Under the pieces are notes generated by a model. That model made no database searches. It was given only the letters and a program-made list of their open reading frames with translations, and had not been told where the DNA came from. Made by a program: the position numbers and the translations under genes. DNA of 64,000 nt from an uncultured Flavobacteriales bacterium (GTDB lineage: Bacteria > Bacteroidota > Bacteroidia > Flavobacteriales_E > Vicingaceae): positions 31,805 to 95,804 of the forward strand of contig CAJQON010000010.1 in assembly GCA_905479995.1 (NCBI GenBank). Direction: 5' to 3'. Below, one piece after another: positions 44,083-53,189 of the stretch. The first letter of the stretch is position 1, and the number at the start of each line of letters is the position of its first letter.

Positions 44083-44718
44083 CTAAATCCAACCCCAATC
44101 AATTGCCATTTTTACCATACCTACAGAATTTTTGGCATCCATTTTAACAAATAAATTACGTTTATGAGTAGCTACAGTATTGGTACTTACAAATAATTTG
44201 TCGGCTATTTCTTGAGTAGTAAACTCTTCGGCTATAAGCTGTAATACCTCTAACTCTCGTTTTGTTATTGGAGGAGCTTCTCCTTTTTTTGGACTAGGTT
44301 TCTCACTCAAACTATCAATCATAATAGCCGTTAAATGCGAACTCAACACTTTTTTTCCCTCTGCGGCATCTTTAATTCCTTGTATTAAAGATGATTTTGA
44401 TGCACTCTTTAATAGATAGCCTGTAGCTCCTTTTTTAAAGATAGATGTAATAATGCTACCTTCATCATTGGTAGTCAGCATCAATATATTCAATTTTGGT
44501 CTTAGCTTTTTGGCATGCATAGTAGTTTCAAGGCCATCCATTACTGGCATTTGAAGATCCAATAGCAATACATCGACTTCTTTGTTTTTTATAAATTCTA
44601 ATACTTCTAAACCATTAGACACAGCCCCTACTACCTCTATTTCTTTTTCATTTTCCAGCATTGCACTTATTCCACCCAACATTATCTGATGGTCATCGGC
44701 TAATAATATTTTAATCAT
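44083..44718 (-). CDS. NarL/FixJ-type response regulator
   Basis: 211 residues. Receiver with DDH near the N-terminus, LLLDLQMPVMDG carrying the phospho-acceptor Asp (about 56), and a conserved lysine in YLLKSA. LuxR-type HTH near the C-terminus: ITKRELEVLQLIAEEFTTQEIADKLF. It begins 25 bases after the TPR histidine kinase gene on the same strand, so the two form a two-component pair. Confidence 0.93.
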   Translation of the reverse strand: MIKILLADDHQIMLGGISAMLENEKEIEVVGAVSNGLEVLEFIKNKEVDVLLLDLQMPVMDGLETTMHAKKLRPKLNILMLTTNDEGSIITSIFKKGATGYLLKSASKSSLIQGIKDAAEGKKVLSSHLTAIMIDSLSEKPSPKKGEAPPITKRELEVLQLIAEEFTTQEIADKLFVSTNTVATHKRNLFVKMDAKNSVGMVKMAIDWGWI

Positions 44719-44743
44719 AACAGAATTTTTAACTTTTTATTAA

Positions 44744-46615
44744 TTAATATTTATTTAAGGGTACATTAATGCTAACTAGAGTGCCGGAACCTTTACGGCT
44801 ATCAATTTCATAGTTGCCTCCTACATAATTTGTTCTAAAGGCAATACTTTTTAGGCCCATACCTTTTTGAACCGAAACTTCATTGGTTTCAAACCCTATC
44901 CCATTATCTTCAATAGTAAGATTTAACCATTCATTACTATAGGTCAATTGTAACAGTACTTCATCAGCTTCAGCATACTTAATTATATTGTTAATTAGTT
45001 CCTGTACTATTCTAAAAAGCATCACATTTGCATTATCTTCTAGTAGTTTTTCTTCACCATAAACTTGGAAACTTGCTTTAAACGGGTAGGTATGATTTGC
45101 CTTTAAGATAAGGTCTTCTAAGGCTTTAATTAAACCAAGTTTATTAAGCGCTTGAGGCATCATTTCATGCGCAATTTTACGCACTTCAGAACATGCTTCG
45201 TCAATCATCTCACTTGTAGCGCAAAAAATAGTATTTATATTATCGGTTTTAAATTCGGCATGTAAGCTACTAATACTTGCTTTAACAGATGACAATAAAT
45301 TCCCTAATCCATCGTGCAAATCTCTTGCTATTCGAGTACGTTCTTTTTCTTGTCCTTCTAGCATAGAGCGCATTGAAATAATCTGTTGCTCTTGTTTGGC
45401 CTCTATCAAAACGATTTTACTTTTTCTTATGCGGCCTCTATAAATCTGGAAACTTATAATTAATAGAGCTGTTACTAATAAAAGAGCCAATAATAAAAAG
45501 TTCACCTGAGTATTTTTCTTTTGAATTAGAACTTTTTCTTCTAGCAACTTTATTTTAAGTTGTTCTTTATCATATAATACTTTTAAATCGGCAAATGCTT
45601 CTAAACTTGAAGAACTGAGTTTCTGTTCCGCATCCATTTTATTCAATTCCGTTAAGGTATTGTAGGCTTCAAAAAAATTACCATCTAACAGGTACAATTT
45701 TTTACGAGTTTTTAATATTTGGTATTTATACCCAGGGTGATTTAATATATCAGGGAATGACGCTGCACTATCAATTAAAGAAGCAAGGCTAGTAAATCCC
45801 AAAGAATTAAACTCATTCATAAGTCCAGTAGTATCTTTTTTTTGATTGATGGCATCTATAATCATAGTTGACATGTTAAGTAGACTCTCTACGACTGACT
45901 GGCTTTTGACTTTTTTTCTGTTGAGGAAAGCTTTCATATGGTATTGGCTTGCCATCTCTAAGTCTCCAATTTGAGCATAAGACTCTGCCATCACATTATA
46001 AACTCTCGAAAATTGAAGATAAGCATCAGGCCGTTCACTTTGGCAATACTCTAATGATTGGGTACATTTCTCGATTGCTTCTAAGGGTTTTTGGGTTGAA
46101 TTTAAACAAATTGCCCAATTGCTTAACATAATAGATAGTTTGTACTTTTCATCTAGTTGAACATAGCAGTGGTAAGCCTTTTTATAAGACTCCATTGCGT
46201 CATTAAATGAACCATATTCTAAAAAAATAGTTGCTTTCGCATTATGTGTTAAACCTAAACCATTTAAATCTTTCGTTTTAGTAAAAATCTCAGTAGCACT
46301 GTCTAAGTATATTTTTTTGTTTTTCACATCATCAAAAGAAAGTGTCCATGATAAAGCGTAATACGCTTTTCCTGTAAGTGATGGGTCGTTTATCTTTTTT
46401 GAAAGACTTAAAGCCTTTTCTGCATGTGAAACTGCTTCTGAGCCACTATATAATAGCAATGAAATTTCAATAAACGTTTCGCATTTTAATGAATCCTCAG
46501 GCATTAGTTCAACAGCATTTTTTAGACTGTCTAGTCTATTCATTTCTGCAAATGTTAATTGAGAGAACACTAATGAAAAAAGCAAAAAAGTAAACGGTTT
46601 TAACCAATACACCAT
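44744..46615 (-). CDS. TPR-containing sensor histidine kinase (HisKA_3)
   Basis: 623 residues. Signal peptide (cleaved near TFA), periplasmic TPR repeats (about 30-330), a membrane helix (about 371-390, VNFLLLALLLVTALLIISF), coiled coil, HisKA_3 helix with RIARDLHDGLGNLL (H434) and HATPase_c (about 520-620, EDNGIGFE, GMGLKSI). It partners the response regulator immediately downstream. A TATCTTTG element lies 107 bases upstream. Confidence 0.92.
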   Translation of the reverse strand: MVYWLKPFTFLLFSLVFSQLTFAEMNRLDSLKNAVELMPEDSLKCETFIEISLLLYSGSEAVSHAEKALSLSKKINDPSLTGKAYYALSWTLSFDDVKNKKIYLDSATEIFTKTKDLNGLGLTHNAKATIFLEYGSFNDAMESYKKAYHCYVQLDEKYKLSIMLSNWAICLNSTQKPLEAIEKCTQSLEYCQSERPDAYLQFSRVYNVMAESYAQIGDLEMASQYHMKAFLNRKKVKSQSVVESLLNMSTMIIDAINQKKDTTGLMNEFNSLGFTSLASLIDSAASFPDILNHPGYKYQILKTRKKLYLLDGNFFEAYNTLTELNKMDAEQKLSSSSLEAFADLKVLYDKEQLKIKLLEEKVLIQKKNTQVNFLLLALLLVTALLIISFQIYRGRIRKSKIVLIEAKQEQQIISMRSMLEGQEKERTRIARDLHDGLGNLLSSVKASISSLHAEFKTDNINTIFCATSEMIDEACSEVRKIAHEMMPQALNKLGLIKALEDLILKANHTYPFKASFQVYGEEKLLEDNANVMLFRIVQELINNIIKYAEADEVLLQLTYSNEWLNLTIEDNGIGFETNEVSVQKGMGLKSIAFRTNYVGGNYEIDSRKGSGTLVSINVPLNKY

Positions 46616-46721
46616 TACATTGAAATTTAAAGATTAATGTGGAAGTTCATTCTTCATGAACTAAAAATCGACTTTCACTTACCTTAAAATCCCCTCTTTC
46701 TTTTCGGAGTCGAACACAGAG

Positions 46722-46729
46722 CAAAGATA
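46722..46729 (-). promoter_or_regulatory. Possible -7 element of the TPR histidine kinase gene
   Basis: The minus strand reads TATCTTTG, a full TAnnTTTG match, 107 bases before the kinase start. TTG triplets occur upstream at 13 and 26 bases, neither at the ideal 17-23. Confidence 0.35.
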
Positions 46730-46776
46730 TGTAATTGACAATCAATTGTATAATTCAAATGTATGATTTTTCAATA

Positions 46777-46792
46777 TCACACAATTGTGTGA
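46777..46792. promoter_or_regulatory. 16-base perfect palindrome in the divergent promoter region
   Basis: TCACACAATTGTGTGA. It is flanked by GTATG (46761-46765) and CATAC (46798-46802), extending the symmetry. It is suitable as an operator for a dimeric regulator of the kinase gene or of the 47009/47170 genes. Confidence 0.4.
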
Positions 46793-47008
46793 GAAAAACA
46801 TACAATACTATGGTTTTTTAAAATCATGTAATAAGGTGTTTCCTAGGAAATACAATAATCTAAAATTTGTAGGGTAAGATTCATCAATTGTTTAGTGTCT
46901 AAAATTCAAACACATAGAATGATGAAAGATTATTGATTTAACACCAAGTAAAGAATGTATTTAAAATCTAATTGGCTTGGAAAAATCATTGAACTGAAAA
47001 TAATTAAA

Positions 47009-47164
47009 ATGGAAAAATTAAAAAAAATAATTGCGGTTACGCTTTCAAGCTTTTTAGCTAAGAAATGGGAGGACGACCAAGTCAAAAATCCAAAAAGTGG
47101 GTTTTTGGCATACAAAGAACAAACTCAACAGGGCAATATTGCTCATTTCATTGTTTTAATCTAA
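47009..47164 (+). CDS. Candidate 51-residue peptide upstream of the TPR-TM-HTH gene
   Basis: ATG at 47009 and TAA at 47162-47164, 5 bases before the next gene. The product begins MEKLKKIIAVTLSSFLAKKW and ends with NIAHFIVLI. It has a basic amphipathic first half, without a clear signal cleavage site. It could be a leader, a small regulator or a peptide ligand for the membrane regulator next to it; none of these is supported beyond position and size. Confidence 0.35.
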   Translation: MEKLKKIIAVTLSSFLAKKWEDDQVKNPKSGFLAYKEQTQQGNIAHFIVLI

Positions 47165-47169
47165 TAAAT

Positions 47170-48804
47170 ATGAAAAAGCTACTAATGGTTACCATGTTAT
47201 TATTTGGAGTTTCTTTACTGTTTGCTATTAATACCTCTTCGGGAAATACTAAAAACAAAGAGACGTTAAAAGATTCGTTAACTGTACTTATTAATAATTC
47301 TAGACAAGAAATTAATGTTAATCCTGTTAATGCTAGAATTATGGCAAAAAAAGGATTAAAACTTACAAAAAGTAAAAAGTTTGAGCTACAACAAGCAAGT
47401 TTAAACCAAGTAATAGGTATTAGTTATAGTATGACGAGCAATTTTGACTCGGCTAGTCATTACATGTATAAGGCGCTTAATACTTTCGAGTTGTTTAAAG
47501 ACTATGACAAAGTTTTTGAGGCAAGAATGGGCATAGGAAACCTTTATTACATGGCATACGATTATGATAAAGCACTTGAGTTGTGGGAAGAAAGTTTAGT
47601 GTATTACAAAAGCATAAAGGATTCAACTCAAATAGGAATGCTCTACTACAATATTGCTAACGTGGCATATTTGAAAAATGAGTTTAATAGAGCTAAAAAA
47701 ACGTACAGAATGGTTGATACTTACATTCCTTCACTTAGTAAAGAGACAGATTTTTTAGGCAAATTATTACACGCTAAAGCATTAAATTATTTAAAAATGG
47801 GCCAATTAGATGTAGCTCTTAGTAATGGGTATAAAAGCCTTGACATAGCCCTTTATAAAAATGACACCTATGGATTAAACCAGTTGTATGTATTCTTTGG
47901 AGAAACTTACCTTAAGCTTGGCGAGTTAGATTCGGCAGAAATGTTTTTGTTAAAAGCGCTAGAAATAGACTTACTTGTGAACAATGCAGAACTATCTATA
48001 CCTATGTACAAACACTTGTCTAAAGTATACGAGTTAAAAGGAGAAATTAACTTAGCATTAAGTTATTTTTCAAAATATGTAAAACTTAAAGAAAACTATA
48101 TACCAGAAGGGTTTAAAGAACGATTTAAAGAAAAGGAGAATAGTTATTTAACCGAAATTGCTAGACTAAGGCTAATTGAAATTTCAAGTTTAAAGGATCA
48201 AACTTTAAAAGCAGAATTGCAAAGCAGAAATTATTTAATAGGAATATTAGGTATTATTTTACTCTCATCAATTGTTATAATTTTCCTTTTAAGTAGAAAA
48301 AACAAGGTGGTTAAACAATATGCTAAAGCAAAAGCGAAATTCTATGAAGAACAACAGTTCCTTTTAAAAGAAAGACTTGAACGTAAAAACAAAGAACTCA
48401 TTAGTAAGGTTTTATTTTTAAGTAAACAGTCAAAGGTGATTAATAACATGTATTTAAAACTAAAAAAAATACATGAAGGAGTATATAATTCTGGAGATGT
48501 TGCAACCTTATTAAGTGAAATTAAAATTTCCCAACTAGAACACTCTTGGAAAGAATTTGAAAAACTTTTTGTTGAAATAAACAAGAAATTTTATCCGTCA
48601 TTATTAGCGAAATATCCGAATTTGTCTAAAAACGAAAGAAGGTTGTGTGCTTTTTTAAAATTGGGCTTGTCAACAAAAGAAATTGCACAAATCACATTTC
48701 AATCTGAAAGAGCTATAAATGTTTCTAGATATAGATTAAGAACTAAAATGGGGCTTATTAAAGAAGAGTCTTTAGGAGTCGAAATTTTTCAACAAATAGG
48801 TTAG
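47170..48804 (+). CDS. TPR-TM-HTH (LuxR-like) membrane regulator
   Basis: 544 residues from the ATG at 47170; a longer frame from 47065 lacks a signal peptide. Signal peptide (MKKLLMVTMLLFGVSLLFA), TPR repeats (about 40-330: NLYYMAYDYDKALELWEES, LYYNIANVAYLKNEFNRAKK), one membrane helix (about 358-377, YLIGILGIILLSSIVIIFLL), a coiled coil, and a C-terminal helix-turn-helix (LSKNERRLCAFLKLGLSTKEIAQITFQSERAINVSRYRLRTK). Same design as the protein at 42233. It is preceded by a candidate 51-residue peptide gene and followed by a T9SS surface protein it may control. Confidence 0.85.
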   Translation: MKKLLMVTMLLFGVSLLFAINTSSGNTKNKETLKDSLTVLINNSRQEINVNPVNARIMAKKGLKLTKSKKFELQQASLNQVIGISYSMTSNFDSASHYMYKALNTFELFKDYDKVFEARMGIGNLYYMAYDYDKALELWEESLVYYKSIKDSTQIGMLYYNIANVAYLKNEFNRAKKTYRMVDTYIPSLSKETDFLGKLLHAKALNYLKMGQLDVALSNGYKSLDIALYKNDTYGLNQLYVFFGETYLKLGELDSAEMFLLKALEIDLLVNNAELSIPMYKHLSKVYELKGEINLALSYFSKYVKLKENYIPEGFKERFKEKENSYLTEIARLRLIEISSLKDQTLKAELQSRNYLIGILGIILLSSIVIIFLLSRKNKVVKQYAKAKAKFYEEQQFLLKERLERKNKELISKVLFLSKQSKVINNMYLKLKKIHEGVYNSGDVATLLSEIKISQLEHSWKEFEKLFVEINKKFYPSLLAKYPNLSKNERRLCAFLKLGLSTKEIAQITFQSERAINVSRYRLRTKMGLIKEESLGVEIFQQIG

Positions 48805-49108
48805 AAATGGTAAAATTTGGTTCCAAGCTTCAGTGAAGTTTAAAGCTATGATGAAATTAACTTTTCGGCAGTTCTATGTTTTTACATTCTGATTAACAAT
48901 TAGGTTTAATTGCTCGTTTAAAGAGCTTTAATACGTGCAATTATTTAGAGTGATTGGCTGGATTAGCCTAATCCGACACAGGATAACTGCCTGACAACTA
49001 GATGTTTAAATGTTATTGTGCACTAATTGTGCAGAGGACTTATTAGGTTTTACTTCCCAAAGCTAAGTAGTATTGTTTATTCAATTATCAACTAAAATTG
49101 ACATTAAC
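48805..49108. other. Gene-free region upstream of the beta-helix T9SS gene
   Basis: 304 bases. Contains a small hairpin after the regulator stop (48831-48847), the inverted repeat GGATTA-GCC-TAATCC (48960-48974) and the direct repeat ATTGTGCA, twice with an 11-base period (49015-49033). No open frame and no TAnnTTTG element near the next ATG. Confidence 0.45.
49015..49033 (+). promoter_or_regulatory. Direct repeat TGTGCA-N5-TGTGCA
   Basis: ATTGTGCA at 49015-49022 and again at 49026-49033, one helical turn apart, 76 bases before the ATG at 49109. The same TGTGCA-N5-TGTGCA arrangement occurs upstream of the DsrE gene. Such spacing suits tandem binding by an OmpR/PhoB-type protein. Confidence 0.35.
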
Positions 49109-52100
49109 ATGGAAAAATATAGCAAACTTGTGATTATATTGATGTTTCTGATTGGAGTACCAAAGATGGTTTTCTCACAATTGGCGGCAGGCAATTATAC
49201 TGTGGGAACTTTAGGTGGAGAAGATTATATTTCTTTAACAAACAGTGGAGGAATTTTTGAAGCAATTAATACCGTTGGTTTAAGCGGAAACATTACCATT
49301 CTTATAACTTCAGATTTGCTTACAGAAAGTGGAACTCTAGCGCTTAACAATTGGAGTGGTGGCTGGAGTGTGTCAATTGTCCCACAAACTGCTTCAGTAA
49401 AAACAATTGCTTATTCAGGAGGTTGTGGGAATGACATGATTTTAATTAACGGTGCCGACCTTTTAACAATTGATGGGCGATTTTCTGGGGGAGGGACATC
49501 TAGGTATCTTCGATTTGCTTCAAATTGTCCGGCTCAATCTGCCATACAACTTGATAACGATTGTGAAAATGTTACAATAAGAAATTGTATTATCGCTTCA
49601 GACAATAGCATGTCCTCATTCGGTGATGGGGGAGCGATACATATAAGTGATAACCAAACTACTGGGAGCGATAATTTAGTGATAAAAGATAATCTTATTG
49701 AAGATTATTCTGGTGCAATTGATCTTTTTGACGCTATCCAAATAAATGCACCAGATGTAACAGGAGGAATTTTAACAGGCTTGATAATTGAAGGAAATGA
49801 GTTCTCTAACGTAAACGGGAAAGGGATTTTTTTAATTGGTCAAGATGGGGAGATAAATGGGGCCGAAATTCTTAGAAATAGCCTATATGCGAAAGCAACT
49901 ATTACAGGACCAGGACCAGGCTGGACTTTTACATTAATTCAAATAGCATCAGGAAGCGGACACAACATTAGGGCAAATTATTTAGGTGGCCAAGGAGCGT
50001 ATTGTTCTGGCTCCAAAATGGACATTAATTTGGGAGCAGGAACTCAATCTGTAATTATGATAAGAACGACTAGTTCATTACCCAATGCTGCATCAAATAA
50101 AATAGATAGTAATGTAATTAAGAATCTAAATATTGGGGGAAGTGCGAGCAATAGAATGTTTGCATCTTTATTTAGAATTGAAGGAGGTAATTGTGACATA
50201 GGAGTAATCAATGGTAATTTTATAGGCGACCGAACAGTTGATGCATCTTTAGCTGCTTCAGCCTCTATTGTTGTATCGGAAAACTATAATTCAACCTCTA
50301 ATTATTTCAGAGTATTTAATATTACAACTTCAGGAAATGTAAATGTTGAGAATAATGAAGTTGGAGGAATACTTATTGAAGATAACAATTCGGACGGGAT
50401 CAAATCGTTTTTATGTTACAGTCAAGATACACCAGTTAATTTTAGAAAAAATAAGCTTGGAGGAATATCAAATAATATAGTAAAAAAAGCAGATGGAGAA
50501 TTTGTTGGAATATATTCTAATGACAATATAAGCTCATCTGAAGTTATCGAAAATAGTATTTCAGGCATAACTTTAAATTCCAATTTCGATGAGGATTTTT
50601 ATGGAATATCTTCAAGAGATGGATTGGGTGCTCCAACAATTTCTAAAAATACAATACAAAATATTTCTGTTGGAGATGGATTGAAAGAACCAAGAATATA
50701 TCTAATTTATGTTCGTACTGGAGGTGCTCAAGTAGATTCCAATTTAATTTCATCAATAACGACTAATTCTGCTTACTCAGGAACTCAGTTTTATGGGATA
50801 TACGTAAGAGAGGATGCTAGTAATTTTAACGTGTCTGCTAACACAATAACAAATGTTACGCTTTCTTATGCATTGGCCTCACCATCAACAGATGCAATAG
50901 GAATATATACAGATGGGGCATCAAGGTTTAATATATCGGGAAATTTTATCGAAAAATTTTACATTAATTCTGGACATTCAAGTAGTGATTTTAAAGGTAT
51001 ACATCTGCATACCTCTGTTGAAAATAACCTTACTAACAATGTAGTTTTAGTTGATAATAACAGCAATAACACGCCTACTTCATTGTATGGCATTTATGAT
51101 CAATCGAGTAGTGGAATAAATAAAATTTGGCACAATACTATTGATATAAGAGGAACTGGAGGGTCAAGAAGAAGTGCTTGCTACTATAGAACAAATGGCG
51201 CAACAAGAAACATACAAAACAATGTCTTTAACAATAGAAGATTAGGGACGTCTTCTCATTATGCCATGTATAATAGTTCGACAAGTGGAAGTATGATTTC
51301 TGATTACAATTTGTTGCACGTTGAAGATGACTTTTCAAGATTAGTTCATTATTCTTCCGGACACACATTCGCATCATGGCAAGCCACAGGATTTGGCGCA
51401 AATTCTATTTCTATTCCTGTTACTCAAAACCTTGTTGACTCTTCTACTGGGGAACATGTTACTAATGCGGGAGTAGATGTTGGAAATAATGCATTAGGAA
51501 TTGTGACTACTTATGATAACGTTGCTCGTCCACTAGGAGCAGGTTTTGATTTAGGGGCATTTGAAATATCTGATAATCTTAGAGTTCCTTTACCTATTGA
51601 GTTAATAAATTTTGATGCCAATTTTATTGACGATAAAGTTGAAATTATATGGGCCACAGCATTAGAGAAAAATAACGATTATTTTACCATAGAAAGAAGT
51701 AATGATGCTTTGTTGTTTAATGAGATACTCAAAGTTAACGGAGCAGGGAATAGTGACAATTTGATGGAATATTTTGAAGTTGATTTGAAGCCTCTTAAAG
51801 GAAGGAGTTATTATAGGTTAAAACAAACAGATTTTGATGGAAAATTTTCGTATTCGAATGTAGCACCAGTTTCAAATTCATCAGATATCGAAATGGATCT
51901 GTTGATTTATCCAAATCCAATGACCATAAACCAAGAGCTTAATTTTAGGGTGGAAGGATTGAAAAATAATACTGTAATAGTTGTAATTCGGGAGATAAGA
52001 GGCGAAGAAGTATTTAGTAAACGTGTTTTAGTCGATTCCGATCAGAATGTTTCAATAAATATTTCTGAGGGAAAATTAAGTCAAGGAACATACTTTGTTA

Positions 52101-52150
52101 CAATTTTTAGCGATGACAAAGAATACAGTAAAAAGCTAATCATTAAATAA
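49109..52150 (+). CDS. T9SS type A surface protein with parallel beta-helix repeats
   Basis: 1013 residues from the ATG at 49109, which opens a signal peptide (cleaved near VFSQ); the longer frame from TTG 49073 lacks one. Most of the protein (about 60-830) is a series of short strands ending in N or D (for example LVIKDNLIED, GLIIEGNEFSNVNGKGI, ISGNFIEKF), the pattern of right-handed parallel beta-helix repeats found in polysaccharide lyases and adhesins. Then PLPIELINFDANF...YYRLKQTDFDGKFSYS and a type A CTD (IYPNPM, LSQGTYFVTIF, KKLIIK). No catalytic residue could be assigned, so adhesin or enzyme is open. Confidence 0.87.
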   Translation: MEKYSKLVIILMFLIGVPKMVFSQLAAGNYTVGTLGGEDYISLTNSGGIFEAINTVGLSGNITILITSDLLTESGTLALNNWSGGWSVSIVPQTASVKTIAYSGGCGNDMILINGADLLTIDGRFSGGGTSRYLRFASNCPAQSAIQLDNDCENVTIRNCIIASDNSMSSFGDGGAIHISDNQTTGSDNLVIKDNLIEDYSGAIDLFDAIQINAPDVTGGILTGLIIEGNEFSNVNGKGIFLIGQDGEINGAEILRNSLYAKATITGPGPGWTFTLIQIASGSGHNIRANYLGGQGAYCSGSKMDINLGAGTQSVIMIRTTSSLPNAASNKIDSNVIKNLNIGGSASNRMFASLFRIEGGNCDIGVINGNFIGDRTVDASLAASASIVVSENYNSTSNYFRVFNITTSGNVNVENNEVGGILIEDNNSDGIKSFLCYSQDTPVNFRKNKLGGISNNIVKKADGEFVGIYSNDNISSSEVIENSISGITLNSNFDEDFYGISSRDGLGAPTISKNTIQNISVGDGLKEPRIYLIYVRTGGAQVDSNLISSITTNSAYSGTQFYGIYVREDASNFNVSANTITNVTLSYALASPSTDAIGIYTDGASRFNISGNFIEKFYINSGHSSSDFKGIHLHTSVENNLTNNVVLVDNNSNNTPTSLYGIYDQSSSGINKIWHNTIDIRGTGGSRRSACYYRTNGATRNIQNNVFNNRRLGTSSHYAMYNSSTSGSMISDYNLLHVEDDFSRLVHYSSGHTFASWQATGFGANSISIPVTQNLVDSSTGEHVTNAGVDVGNNALGIVTTYDNVARPLGAGFDLGAFEISDNLRVPLPIELINFDANFIDDKVEIIWATALEKNNDYFTIERSNDALLFNEILKVNGAGNSDNLMEYFEVDLKPLKGRSYYRLKQTDFDGKFSYSNVAPVSNSSDIEMDLLIYPNPMTINQELNFRVEGLKNNTVIVVIREIRGEEVFSKRVLVDSDQNVSINISEGKLSQGTYFVTIFSDDKEYSKKLIIK

Positions 52151-52232
52151 GTTTAATAAATAATGGGCTCGTTTTTAGTGCCTTAACGTTTGGAGTGTAA
52201 GAAAAAAAGAATAATAACATAAATTATAAATC

Positions 52233-53018
52233 ATGAAAACGGTAGAAAATAACAGAAAAGTAGATCAAAAAGATCTTGAAAAAAGAGTAAAAAAAATGTA
52301 CCAAGAAGTTGCATTAAAGCCTGAGGTTAAATATCACTTTGAAATGGGTAGACCTCTCGCTGAGCGATTAGGCTATTCTGAGAAGATATTAGATAGGATT
52401 CCAGCTGAAGCAATTCAATCGTTTGCAGGAGTTGGTTATTTCTTTGATTTTGCTAATCTTCAAAAGGGTGAATTTGTTTTGGATTTAGGAAGTGGATCAG
52501 GAATGGATGTATTTTACGCTGCCCTGGAAGTCGGTAAGGAAGGAGGAGTTATTGGAATAGATATGACTAAAGAGCAATTGGAAAAGTCAATTAGGTTAAA
52601 AGATACCAATAGTGATTTTGACCAAGTCAATTTTCAAGAAGGATATATAGAAGCTTTACCCATTGTTTCTAACACTATAGATGTAGTAATAAGCAATGGA
52701 GTAATTAATTTGTCAAGTGAAAAAGGTAAAGTGTTTAACGAAATTGCTCGGGTACTGAAACCAGGAGGAAGATTGGTTCTTGCGGATATAGTTACGTTTC
52801 TTAGGCTTCCAAAAGAAATTAGCTGTGATGTAACATTGTGGGCAGCTTGTATTGGTGGAGCAATGGAGAAAAATGAATATTTTGGATTAATTGAAGCTGC
52901 TGGAATGGAAGTAGTTAAAGAGAAGAGCAATCCTTATGAGTTTTTGTCAAAAAATGCAATAGGAGCTTCTTTCGATTATGGAATAGAAAGTATTTCATTA
53001 ATTGCAATAAAAAAGTAA
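52233..53018 (+). CDS. Class I SAM-dependent methyltransferase, ArsM-like but lacking key cysteines
   Basis: 261 residues. SAM-binding motif I is VLDLGSGSGMDVF (about 83-95), followed by IGIDMTKEQL and VLKPGGRLVLADI. The layout matches arsenite methyltransferases, and AACIGGAM keeps one ArsM-type cysteine. However, the residue that is cysteine in ArsM's SNCV-NL motif is glycine here (SNGVINL), and no N-terminal cysteine pair is seen. Arsenic methylation is therefore doubtful and another thiol or small-molecule substrate is possible. It faces the DsrE/desulfurase operon across a shared terminator. Confidence 0.8.
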   Translation: MKTVENNRKVDQKDLEKRVKKMYQEVALKPEVKYHFEMGRPLAERLGYSEKILDRIPAEAIQSFAGVGYFFDFANLQKGEFVLDLGSGSGMDVFYAALEVGKEGGVIGIDMTKEQLEKSIRLKDTNSDFDQVNFQEGYIEALPIVSNTIDVVISNGVINLSSEKGKVFNEIARVLKPGGRLVLADIVTFLRLPKEISCDVTLWAACIGGAMEKNEYFGLIEAAGMEVVKEKSNPYEFLSKNAIGASFDYGIESISLIAIKK

Positions 53019-53135
53019 AATGCCTAAGAGTGTGAAGCTGGTCTAAAGCTAGTAGTTGCGATAGTAACTGGGATTTTAAGAGAGTTGTTTTTGATTCAAA
53101 CCAATGAGTCTTCTTCTCTTTAAATTAAGGTAAAC

Positions 53136-53188
53136 TAAACACAAAAAAACCCATGGATTTTTTAAATCCATGGGTTTTTTTGTGTTTA
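53136..53188. terminator. Bidirectional rho-independent terminator
   Basis: A 25-bp perfect inverted repeat (arms 53136-53160 and 53164-53188) with an A-run left and T-run right of a CCCATGGATTT core and a 3-base loop. It serves the convergent methyltransferase gene and the 53190 gene. Confidence 0.93.
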
Positions 53189-53189
53189 A

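Larger units (their letters stand above)
46616..47008. other. Divergent intergenic region with two perfect palindromes
   Basis: 393 bases between the kinase gene (-) and the 47009/47170 genes (+). It holds the kinase's possible promoter, a 16-base palindrome (46777-46792) and a 12-base palindrome TTTCCTAGGAAA (46839-46850). I saw no convincing open frame. Confidence 0.5.

Noticed and set aside
46696..46726. GGAGTCGAACAC resembling a tRNA T-loop
   Set aside because: No matching acceptor, anticodon or D-arm nearby; only a chance resemblance.
46777..46792. TCACACAATTGTGTGA as a CRP site
   Set aside because: The half-sites are in reversed order compared with the CRP consensus TGTGA-N6-TCACA, and the window's Crp protein lacks the usual cAMP contacts.
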